Source of the DNA: Byssothecium circinans
Taxonomy: Eukaryota > Ascomycota > Dothideomycetes > Pleosporales > Massarinaceae
DNA length: 37,347 nucleotides
Direction of reading: 5' to 3'
Assembly (NCBI GenBank): GCA_010015675.1
Contig: ML976999.1
Coordinates: 52,839-90,185 of the forward strand
In this document: in pieces, positions 10,782-20,575 of the stretch
Numbering within the stretch: the stretch's first letter is position 1
Layout of the letters: each line of letters begins with the position of its first letter
Notes under the pieces: model-generated
What the model was told of the DNA's origin: nothing
What the model saw: only the letters and a program-made list of their open reading frames with translations
Database searches by the model: none
Translations under genes and position numbers: made by a program

Positions 10782-11098
10782 AGCCGACATGGCATCGCCC
10801 CAGACACCAAGGCTTCGGAAGCACGCCTTACCCTCCTTCCCACACACTTACACGAAACATGCAGCTCAGTCGCGTCATCCTGTTGGTCAGCGTGGGTGGA
10901 AGAAACAGCTCAAGTTGTCAAACATCGTGGAGAGAAGTTTGGAGTGTTGGATGAGCGTTTCAAGGGTTCGGCCCCTTTTGATGCCGGCCTTCGGACGCTT
11001 GACCAAGTGCAGGATAGCGTGAAGGAAAAGTGGGGAAGCGAGTGGAAGGTAGATCCAACTTCAGACTTCTTCTTCCCTACATTGACATACAAATAATA
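10782..11098 (+). other. Open frame without an ATG, possible gene fragment
   Basis: A frame of about 105 codons is open from just after the stop at 10779 to TAA at 11096-11098 but contains no ATG. Its second half (GEKFGVLDERFKG, AGLRTLDQVQDSV, KEKWGSEWKVD) has protein-like composition. It could be the last exon of a gene whose first exon I cannot find, a gene remnant, or chance. Not assigned to any family. Confidence 0.2.
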
Positions 11099-12200
11099 TA
11101 AGACATGCTTGACGATCTCTGCGACTTTGAATGAAAGAACCAATCATGTATGCGAACAGACGCTACCCGCATCGCAGCCCGCATCGCAACCCGCATCGCA
11201 ACCTGTATAGCGATGATCGCAGTGGCTCATTACTTCCAAACTCTTAGGACTAAATCGCTCACTGCCTCTCAATTGATGACGGAAGGGTCAATTCCGGCTA
11301 ACACATTTCTACGCCCGAAAGCGCCTGAGGTTTTTAGCGATTCTTCCCGACACCTGCATTGCCCACAACAAATCACTCACTGTTCAATTTACCCCGGTAT
11401 AGTCCCCCACGTCTACTCTCGTTTCTTTGACATCATCCCCTCTTTCACACATTAAAGTTCTCAGTTGATCGCTGAGTCCTTTATATTCCGTTGCCTCAAT
11501 GGATGTAGGTCAACGGGATCCCTGCGAGACGATAAGCGATCACAATCGAAAAGACTCTCTGGGCTCGACGCCGCACCGTGACCGGAGCTGGTATGGAAGT
11601 CACGCCACTGAAAATAGTTTAGTATCCGTCGACCATATTTGGGATGTCTCGGTCCATACTCACGCCGGACAGATGGTTGGGGTTACCCAGGTTCGGACGA
11701 GGCACTGCGGTAAATGTTGAACTAAGTTTGCTGTATTGGAGGCGTACCATTACTGGTTGCTTTTGGAAGGCGTGGCTATTACCCAAGTGTCCCAAGTAGT
11801 AAGAACTAGGAGGTAGATGGGCAAGGAGGGAGAATGAACAATTATGAATCATCCAGGTGAAGAGTCACATACAATGGACGGGACCTTGGGAGTACAAGGT
11901 ATGTTATGAATCAAAGTAGAGGAGTTCCACTAAACGGTGAAAGTGCATCGACTAACACTCCAAGCGTGAACTAATAAGTCGAAACGCATCGCTTGCTTTC
12001 TTTCGAGTCTCCTTACCTCTGTCACGGCCCATTGCCTCCTTCACTTTCCTCACAGCGAACGATTGACGCCGTAGACAAAACGTGTATGTGTCTCAAAAGC
12101 CCCATAAATCTCGCTGTTGCGTCTGTATGCATAACCAATCTACCGCTGTACCCGCGAGTGTTTTGCGCAAATCCGCTGAGACATTGAAACGCTCATTCAG
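11099..12200. other. Intergenic, no gene seen
   Basis: Only short unsupported frames. It includes a small 12-bp tandem repeat at 11166-11201. Confidence 0.5.
11166..11201. repeat. 12-bp tandem repeat, three copies
   Basis: The unit CCCGCATCGCAA occurs three times head to tail; the first copy ends in G. Confidence 0.8.
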
Positions 12201-13244
12201 CTAGGACTGATACTGCAGATATAAGCGACGCGTGCGCTCTTCCGAAGGATATAACGTGTCCTGTGGTCGCGGGGTTATTGGCTCAAGTGACCCAGAAGAT
12301 GGCGGAGGATAGGCAAAATGTTGCGGGTATAGTACGTGCGACATCTCTTGGTGAGAATCCTGAAGTATGGACGAAAGAGGTGGTAGCTGATGGAAATTTT
12401 GGTGAAGATCTCGAGAGGCAGCACAGTCCTCCCACTGATTCGAGAAAATTATCTGTCGCGCAGGCTGTTCTGACCCAAGGTACTGCTGTCGGGATTGCCC
12501 CAGCGGCGATCCCAGCTGAGTAGTGAAATTCGCCTGTCCGCTCGTTGGGTATTGCTCTTGGAGTGCGCTGGGCACTGTGCGGCTGTCCTGGATGTTCATT
12601 GGATACCGCATTTCGACTTGAGTCGAAGCGTACGGAGTCGTATCGAGGTTAATAGGCGCCTCGCGAGAGCCTTGGCCATAAGCATGCAGGTCATCCAGAT
12701 CCATACCATCAAACTCCTCGTCCTGCCAGCGCTGCAGCTGGTCCAGAGATCCAGGTGGCCTCTCCAGAGCCGTTCCCAAATAGTCCAGTGGCGCATTCCT
12801 AGCATTCACCTCGTGAGCGTCTACATCGATTTTTGTCGGTTCGACAAGCTGCCCAAATCCAAAGCGATGCCTCATGACTGTGCCGTCATGGCAAACAATC
12901 GCGCTCCCTCCAAGCTTTTCTGCTGTCTGCCTCTCCGAATCGATCCATCCTTGACCCCACTCGCGCGTGATCTCCTCTTCGCGCTGCTCTCTCCGTTTCT
13001 TTGCCTCATGGTTTATTCTAGCTGCTCGAGCTCGAACAGTGTTCATTGTGACCTTGTGGGTTATCATTTGCGACAGGTGATGAAGGAATGTTCCTGGCCG
13101 CGGCGTGTCGTTGCGGAAGATATCCCATGCCCATTTTTCATTGGTGGTCAGTGCTGCGATCAAGTTCTGATTCTCCTCTGATCGATTTATGTGAGCTAGG
13201 ATTTGCGGATGGTTGGCTGGCAGTTGGAAGAATGACAGGTCCAT
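12201..13244 (-). CDS. Hypothetical protein, Gln/Pro/Ser-rich, single exon
   Basis: A 347-residue frame without introns. The ATG at 13244 follows a C/A-rich leader (CATTGAGATATGG). Residues 1-60 contain the most ordered-looking part (ILAHINRSEENQNLIAALTT, WAWDIFRND). About 65-110 is a charged stretch likely to be helical or coiled coil (ARINHEAKKRREQREEEITR). From about 180 on the protein is low complexity, rich in Q, P, S and Y, and probably disordered. No domain, signal peptide or membrane segment is seen. This composition is common among fungal transcription-related or lineage-specific proteins, but nothing specific supports that. A 228-codon frame on the other strand overlaps it, so coding on this strand is only the better of two options. 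Confidence 0.5.
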   Translation of the reverse strand: MDLSFFQLPANHPQILAHINRSEENQNLIAALTTNEKWAWDIFRNDTPRPGTFLHHLSQMITHKVTMNTVRARAARINHEAKKRREQREEEITREWGQGWIDSERQTAEKLGGSAIVCHDGTVMRHRFGFGQLVEPTKIDVDAHEVNARNAPLDYLGTALERPPGSLDQLQRWQDEEFDGMDLDDLHAYGQGSREAPINLDTTPYASTQVEMRYPMNIQDSRTVPSALQEQYPTSGQANFTTQLGSPLGQSRQQYLGSEQPARQIIFSNQWEDCAASRDLHQNFHQLPPLSSILQDSHQEMSHVLYPQHFAYPPPSSGSLEPITPRPQDTLYPSEERTRRLYLQYQS

Positions 13245-14832
13245 ATCTCAATGAGGAAGTGAATCGGTGTGTGGAAGTCGTGCTTAGGGACATGGGATAA
13301 GACGTTTAATGGAAGTGCAGTTTAGAGACATAAGACAGTCTTGCTTTGTTGGCGTCGTCTGTTTTGCGGGGAGTGGAATATCGCAGGCGATACTTACTGC
13401 GGGCGATATATCGAGGTAAGCGTGGGCGGTGGGTGGGGAAGGTGAGTGGATTATTGAAGGGGAAAGCACTTACGTTCGACTCGACGATCACTGGTTTATA
13501 TCAGATGCTGTGGGTTTCCAAATCTCACCCTCCCCTTGGTAAGCCCCCGTCACTTGAGTGTTCAATAGCAGTGCATTACAAAAGCTTTAGTCCAAACCAA
13601 AGTCCCAAGAAATAACTTTCCATAAATGGTGGATCCTCCAAGGCCCTCCAGCAAATCTGCTGATTCGACTTATTCGTATTGTTTGCTATTGAGCCGTAGC
13701 AGTGAAGTGGAGTTGGGCAAGTACGGCGCATCAAGAGTCACATCGGCGTGTGCGGAGTCACGCTATGCCGCTTTGACTTAGGCTTGCATGTTTAGTCGAT
13801 ATCCTTTCAAATGTCGAAAGTAACACTGGGTGACTGGCAGTCTGGGCCCAAACGCAAAAATAAAACATTGTCAGCATGACTATGGTTTGGGGAATTGATG
13901 TTTGGTCAGTGAACATGTCGCCTTAACATGAACCCTTAACCATGCTCAAGCCTCGGCCGAACCCAGCAGATACGGGAAGTTGAGAAAGCGATCTCGCCGT
14001 TTTGCTCGGTTAATAAATTTAAGACACTTCTTGATTCATCAAGTGAGTCAATGATATTAGGAAGTGAGTGTCAACGATTGCTTCCTCCTGTGATGGTCAG
14101 TCCAATAAGCAACGAGAGGATTCATCAGGTCAGAAAGACGCGAAAGCGTCACAGTCAAAGTAATAAAAATTACACACCAGGCTTGTGACAGTGATTTTCT
14201 CGGCGTGGCCACACTCTAGCAGCCCCATGGCCGCCTAGGTATGGCTCGGAAATTCTTTGAGCCTTCGTGTGCTATTATTTTAATTAAAGACAATAATCTA
14301 AGTAAAGATATCATTACGAGGTACAAATTTTCAAAGTGTATTGTCGATAATCTCTTTACCCTACTTCCCTTTACATTGCATGATCTTCCTGACCGTACAC
14401 TATCTCTATGTACCATAGGCACAGTCTATGCTAGCGAAGTCACTGGGCCACACGTTGACAACTACAGCCGCAATCAACAAGGTGCGGCTGAATCTCTTGC
14501 CTATCAGGCACAAAATCCTCAAAGTCTTCGCGTCCTGAAAGTGGAGAGGAAGGAGGCTGACCTATCGCCGTAGCCATTTATCTTCTGCACATGAATAGAA
14601 CCAACTGCCGTTTGAAGATAATGTGGCAGTGCAAACGGATAACCTGACGTAATACTCGCTAGCTGCCCACAAGTAGGATTTGGTGATTGCACATAACACA
14701 CTCCAACCTTTGTGTCTGGCCGCACGTTCGCTCTGCCCACCGACCTTCCACGTGCACAAACTTCGCAAAGCGTATACGATCGCTTTACAACGCACTGCAT
14801 CTCCTCCCAGTCCAGCACACCCAGGCGCAACA
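13245..14832. other. Intergenic, about 1.6 kb without a supported gene
   Basis: No frame with recognisable motifs. A somewhat AT-rich patch lies around 14270-14340. The right end, C-rich from about 14690, is probably the promoter and leader of the F-box gene. Confidence 0.5.
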
Positions 14833-16285
14833 ATGGCTCGATTCACTAGCTTGGCCGCCGAGCTCCTAATCGAAATCGTAAGCTACTTCGATGGCGACAC
14901 CCCCACACTAGCCCGGCTTTGCCTCGTGTCGAAAACAATGCGGGACATCGCACAGGCTCCGCTGTATACCAACATGACGCTTCGAAGGCCCAGTGTGGAA
15001 CTCAAGGAGACTGAGTCAGACATTCTCGGGTCTCGCGTGGAACGTTGCGGCGGTACAATCTTCCTTGTGCGTACCTTGTGCGACCTCCCCAAACTCCAAA
15101 GTAAGGTTCGGAGTCTCGACATCGTAGCCCTCAAGCGCGACATAGATAATGTTCTCTACCAGCCGTACGAAAACCTGGACATCCAGGCCGTCAAGAATGC
15201 CGCGCTGCCGTATGCTACCAGGGATAGTATGGGCAACACGCGTGACATCATGCTCGGCTACGAGCCTTCTCTGGCAGGATTAGTGCTCAGGATGGTTCCG
15301 AAGCTCAGGCGCCTGACGATTTCGATATCAGGTTCCACCCTAGTCGACCATGGCATGTAATCCCAAGAACAGCTCATTGATAACACATGCACAGAGAAAT
15401 TATATGGGCGGACTTTGCTAACCTTGAAGTCGGATGTTAGATCCTTTGCGCTCCCTGTTCGGCTGCTGGACGGACACTTCTCATCCTGCGCTGCCACCAA
15501 TCCAGCCGCTCGAGGAGCTCACCATCCCCGTTGAGATGTCAAGCATGCTCGCCTTCACGTTTCCAAAGCTAGAGAAACTCAAGATACGTGGATTCGACGA
15601 ACTAAACCTCAGTGACACAGATCACAATTCAGCCGTTCAACAGCCACAGCTGAAACACGTACATATCGAATGGAAGTTTAGCGGCTCGGGCAACAAAATG
15701 GTGGCCAGAATTAACAGTCGAACAAGGGTGGCCTGCAGTCTCGTCACTCTGTTGAACCAAATGCACATCCAGATTGAGAGTCTACACTTCTCCTCATCGC
15801 CAGACTTCCAGGAAGCCCTCAAGCGATGGCGCCTCCAGCTTTCATTCATGGGGCTGCCAACGAGCTTGTGTGCGGCCTCTTTGAAAAGCATTACCTTGGA
15901 TGCTTCCACCGCCTACGTACAAGGCGGGAACGCATCTGCGGCAGACATGACACAATTCTTTCAGCTACGCCACTTCTCTTCACTGCACTCTGCCTGGGGG
16001 CAGCCTCCGCTGTTGTTTCCAGAGTCTATCGAAACAATCGCCATCAACGAACCAGACTTCGAACTCATGGAGTGGCTGGAAGACCTAGCACAAAACCCCT
16101 ACTCACTAAGCAATCTACGAGAAATTACACTGAACTGCAGGTTATCGTATGCGTTTCAATACTTTCAAAACATCGTATCATTCGCCTGGGAGGAGCTCGC
16201 CGGGCGCGGCATCAAGGTCGTGGTCCGCCATGTCAATGCAAACGGCAAAGCGAAGCAGACAATCACAAGGGAACACCTGACGTAA
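14833..16285 (+). CDS. F-box protein
   Basis: Two exons, 14833-15356 and 15430-16285, joined across a 73-bp intron that begins GTAATC, has a GCTAAC branch and ends TTGAAG; 459 residues. Residues 3-48 are an F-box (LAAELLIEIVSYF, LARLCLVSKTMRDIA, PLYTNMTL), the part that binds Skp1 in SCF ubiquitin ligases. The rest contains scattered leucine-rich segments (KLRRLTISISGS, KLEKLKIRGF, LKSITLDAS, SNLREITLNC), consistent with an irregular LRR substrate-binding region. The substrate is unknown. The stop lies inside CTGACGTAAGTA, which is also a strong donor-like sequence. If it is used with the acceptor ending at about 16370, translation would continue in frame to 16553. I chose the simpler model. 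Confidence 0.83.
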
Positions 16286-17691
16286 GTATAAAGCAATGAT
16301 TCCCTGCCCCACATCTCCCCACATCACGTATCCGCTCAGCACATTTCCCTTCCTCAAATTTCTCCACAGCACGTTTCCTTTCACTGTTCAAAACGTTTCC
16401 CTTCAAGCACATCACCCACAGCCGAGTTCTGAAGGAAAGGAGACCACCGCGTTGATCGGAGGAGATGGTTTGGTCTTTCTGCAGTTGCAATTGATGTGCA
16501 TGAACCGGGTTTTCAATCATGTAAGTACGGCCGAGGTGGATAAGGATATATGACATCAGTCAGGAGGGTAGGGTTATGAAGGAGTCTCTCACGGGGTTAC
16601 ATGGCGTTTGAATAAGGCGAAAGTGCGGAATGCGCGTCGACAGTTTGGACGACGACTAATACTTTCCTGTAATACAACGGATCATGACGAAATCCAATAA
16701 TGCCACTCAACACCCGCTTTTGGCAATAAACCTGGTAAAGACGTGGAGGGTTACTGTTGATTTAATTTAAACTACCGCTTACTCCCATTCGTTGAAAATC
16801 GTCCCTTTACACCTTCGAACTTCCATCATTTTTTGAAATTTACCCCCATTACCATATTCTGTCCACATAAATCCCGTAAATACATTGCAAAGGCTCGGGA
16901 ATGATGACATGCGAAATCAGTCTCTTCATTCCTATCCATACGTCCAAAGATCCTAAAGAGGCAAGCAATTAGGAAATATAAATGACCTGGATTAGGGTTT
17001 ATAATTAACTTCTTTTCCCTTTGGCGCTGTGGATCAAATGGCTGTTATATTCATTCGTCATGCTGGTTGGTCTATATGGTGGATGACCAGGTAAAGAAAT
17101 CACGAGCCTTCCAGCTCTTAGTTTCCATTGTCTGCGATATGAACTGCAACTGTCTCAATATGAATCGTTTCTGGAAGAGCTGTAGCAGGTCCACCGCTGG
17201 AATATGTGCAGTGTCAATACTTTCTCATCGCTGCAAGATGCGGACTGCGGCTCTGACACGATGACTCGTCTTGAGCATGCTGAAAAGGGATGAAGCCAAA
17301 TGTATGACCACGAAAACATGCCAGAATTTCTCTTCTAGGCTTGACAAGATGAACTAGCAATCCAAGCTTCTACTCAGCAAACAAAAATGTGTCGCGTCAC
17401 TGACGCGCTGTGGTTGCCGTGACAGCCACAAACACTTTACCTTAACTTCGCTCGCGCAGCAACTCCACACCTCAAACTCCAAAGCCCCATACACTCATCA
17501 TCTTCAAATCCCTTACTGACGGTGTCGGCCGCAAAATCACAGCGCAGAGCCACCGTCCCCTAGCACAACCAACCGCTCGGCTCACAAAAACGAAGACCAT
17601 ATCACGCCCGAGCCCTGACGCCGCTGAGCGCACGACTTTGCGACGAAACGATTCGAAATTGATACCGCTGTAGAGAAACGGAAAATAGACG
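16286..17691. other. Intergenic, 1.4 kb; possible alternative 3' exon at its left end
   Basis: Positions 16371-16553 could be an alternative last exon of the F-box gene (see that entry). Nothing else is supported. The right end carries the upstream region of the next gene, including a 15-bp palindrome at 17393-17407. Confidence 0.45.
17393..17407. repeat. 15-bp palindrome upstream of family member 3
   Basis: CGCGTCA-C-TGACGCG has perfect 7-bp arms around one central base, 285 bp before the ATG at 17692. TGACG half-sites in this orientation are the kind bound by bZIP dimers. A regulatory role is only a suggestion. Confidence 0.4.
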
Positions 17692-19686
17692 ATGGCAAAG
17701 AACAAGCTCCGGAGCGCGGCACTGCAGAAAGCACAGAGAGGGAAAAGCTCAAGTTCAACGTCCCGAGCCGACGTCGTCACGAAGTTCAAACCCAGCGAAA
17801 AGACATCAGAAGACGGCGAGGAGATATGGGAACGGACCGGTTATGTCGTACGCCTCCAGTTCAACCATAACGCCGACGCGCTCCAGAGTATGCTCGCTGA
17901 ACTTGCTCGTCATCCTGCGCGCCCGCAGCGCACCACGACCATGACGGATCCTCCTCCTCCACTGGGCGCACAAACTTCACTGCAGGCGCTGAAGCAGCCG
18001 AGCCAAGTTGTCGCCGCGACTCCCGATGCGACGACGACTGAAGGTACTGCAACACCAGAGTCGACAGCGACTGAACGAACAGCGATTTCGAAGGCATTAG
18101 TAGGGAAGCGCACTATAACTCCCAAGACTGATCCGAATCCAAAGCCATCGGCGAAGGATCATACCTCAACCACACAGACAGATTCCCGTGATAGTACCGC
18201 GACTCCAAAATCGACGATTGAACCCCGCAAGCCAGTACAAACACTTCTACATTTCGTGCGACAATGGAAGGACGAGACGCACGACTTCAACATGAGGAAA
18301 GTGATCGCAACGCTGCGCCCAGCAGACAGGGAGGTAGAGCCACTATCCGCAGCGTACCATTGGTTTCCCGAAGCCGTACCAGTCGATGCGCTCTTCCCGC
18401 CAGGCGTGCCGATGACTGCAAAGGAGATCAACGTAAGCAACATCAGATCCGCATGTTTGGGAAGGTGGAGTCAAGAACTAACCTCTCGACATTAGGCGTA
18501 CTACCCCCACCACATCCGCTGGAAAGGCGTCATGCTCCGGCTCGTCAACAACGAATACCGCGGTCCCGAAATCATAGCCATGCAATCGTTTTTCCGCAGC
18601 GGATCGACTCCAGCCGTTACCGGCGCCCAGATCAACCAGTTCCTCCGCGACCAGTCGCGCCAAAAAGGCATAGCCCCTTTCAGGACCACGCGGGAAGGGA
18701 ATAATGGGAAGCCCGATCGGAATCTGAGTACCGCGCATCTGACACCTGGGAGGTACATCGAGACCAAGCGCGATGGCTTCGTCGTGCCGACGTTTGACGA
18801 TCTGGTGAAGGGACTGGGGTATTTTCCCACGGGGCTTGATGCGAGGGGCTTGACGCAGTGTTTGGTTTGGTATCTGAATAATCGGGATATGTTCAGTCCG
18901 CGGTTGCAGTTTAATATACTGCACACGCAGTCGCTGATTCGGGTCTTGAGGCTGCCGGTGAAAGGATATGGACCGCAGAATCTGGATATGAACGCGCTTG
19001 AGGAGTGGAAGAAGAATGGGAAATTTGCGGAGAAGAAGGTCGACGATGAGAGAAGGAGACACGTCGTCTCGGAGCCAAATGATCATGGTCTTAAGAGGTC
19101 GAGGCTTGATGTTAATGTTGGCGACGAACGAGTGCGGGCACACGTGTCATTGAACCTTCGTCATGTGCTTACATTCCCTTTCATGGCCATGATTGGTATG
19201 GCGGCACATGGGGTTGCCATGGGGATTGAGAATGCGCAACGGAGAGGAGGTGTGGTCGAAGAATTAGACAGCGAGGGAGAGGAGGGCGTTGCCACGGCAC
19301 CATACAAAGAAGAGGTCAAGGTAGCTGTCCAGCCACAAGTCGAACAAATACAACCGGAACCGGAGCCAGTCAAACAGCAAACAGTTAAGGAATACTTCCG
19401 CTCATACCGCATCCCGAAAAGGCCACGCGTGGAAGATGGCCTTGATCTTTCTAATGCTCGCCCAAGCAAGAAGACAGCACACATGGCTCCCCAGAATGCT
19501 CCATCCGGTCCACGCGCGCTATCTCAAACCCAACATCCGTACCACGCATCGCGAGTGCCGGTAGATCCACTCCACGCTATTGCACCGGAAAGTTGGAACC
19601 GGTCCGCTCATCCGTACCAGCACCAGCACCAACAATACGTGCAATATCCTTCGCATCGACGTCATGACCCTTACAGCAGGCGGTAG
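17692..19686 (+). CDS. Unknown family, member 3: diverged core with long disordered flanks
   Basis: Two exons, 17692-18432 and 18496-19686, with a 63-bp phase-0 intron that begins GTAAGC, has an ACTAAC branch and ends TTAG; 643 residues. Residues 1-190 are basic then S/T/P-rich and probably disordered. The intron sits inside the start of the shared core, so it joins PMTAKEIN to AYYPHHIRWKGVMLRL. This lines up with LTAAEIIAYTPHWLRSIDVI of member 1. The core (about 239-403) ends FDDLVKGLGYFP, LTQCLVWYL, LRLPVKGYG, matching the closing half of members 1 and 2. The intron position differs from theirs and the C-terminal module is absent. Instead there is a KR-rich segment (KRPRVEDG) and a Q/H/P-rich tail, suggesting a nuclear protein. 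No known domain was recognised. Confidence 0.85.
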
Positions 19687-20575
19687 CGTCGAAAGTCGAA
19701 CCAGGGGATTCTTTAAATAGATACCGGCATCAAACTGCTGTCGAACGGTGGAAAAATTCTTGACTCGATGTGAAAGGGGAAGCCCTCTATCGCCAAGATT
19801 ATACATGGGGACGTTCCGTGAGATTGGCCAGCCATGTGACCATGCCCTTCAATAACAAACGCGCATGCAACAGCTCACCTCCACTCAGCGCAAAGCCAGG
19901 GGTAGTGCAAGTACATAAGCCATCCTTTCTCTAGCCAGAAGTGCACATATACCGCGAGTCCGCGTCCTTTTAGTAAATAGGCGACCCGCCTCGCGCATCG
20001 GCCCCCACGCCAAACCCCGACGCTGCTGCTATAAACGTACCTGTAAGAAGCTTATCTCGCTCTATTACCACACCCGCTAACCCACACTAGCAGAAAACCA
20101 GGCCAAGAGTGCACAGCCGAACGCGGCTCCGTCGGAAATTCGCTGTGGTTATTGCTGTGTTTGGCGGTGGGATTCTTACGCGTTCCGCAAATTCTCACTC
20201 GCGGTGGAACTGCTGTGGGATATAATTTGTCTTGTGGATGGCTGATTCGGATATACGGCTCTCGGAGTACAAGGAGGCACTTGAATCTGACACTTGGCAT
20301 GCTCGACTAGGATAGATTGTGGGTCGAGTAATGAATTTTTCAGGTGAGATGGTTCTTTGCGAATAAATCTCCTATTACGATCAAGAGTGGCTAGTTAAGG
20401 AAAAAATATACAAATACCGTACGCCCCATCAAGGACCACGAACATTCCCGCAAAACACACACCCTCTTTTATTGTCATTCCCTTCCATGTACCTTAACAT
20501 TTTCCCATTCCAATCCAGTCTTTACCTATCCCCACCTACTTCCTTCCTCTGGTCCATTTCGGACACAACGTTACC
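19687..20575. other. Intergenic, promoter of the secreted kinase gene
   Basis: No gene seen. An A-rich TATACAAAT-like element lies near 20407, followed by a C/T-rich leader up to the ATG at 20576. Confidence 0.4.

Noticed and set aside
12495..13181. 228-codon plus-strand frame
   Set aside because: Antisense to the Gln-rich hypothetical gene. It has no motif and less natural composition, so the minus-strand reading is preferred, with low confidence.
12201..13244. Fourth member of the unknown family
   Set aside because: I compared its N-terminal part with the shared core and saw no matching motif order; only generic Q/P-rich tails are alike.
18478..19143. 221-codon minus-strand frame
   Set aside because: Antisense of family member 3, which is supported by homology to two other genes and by splice signals.
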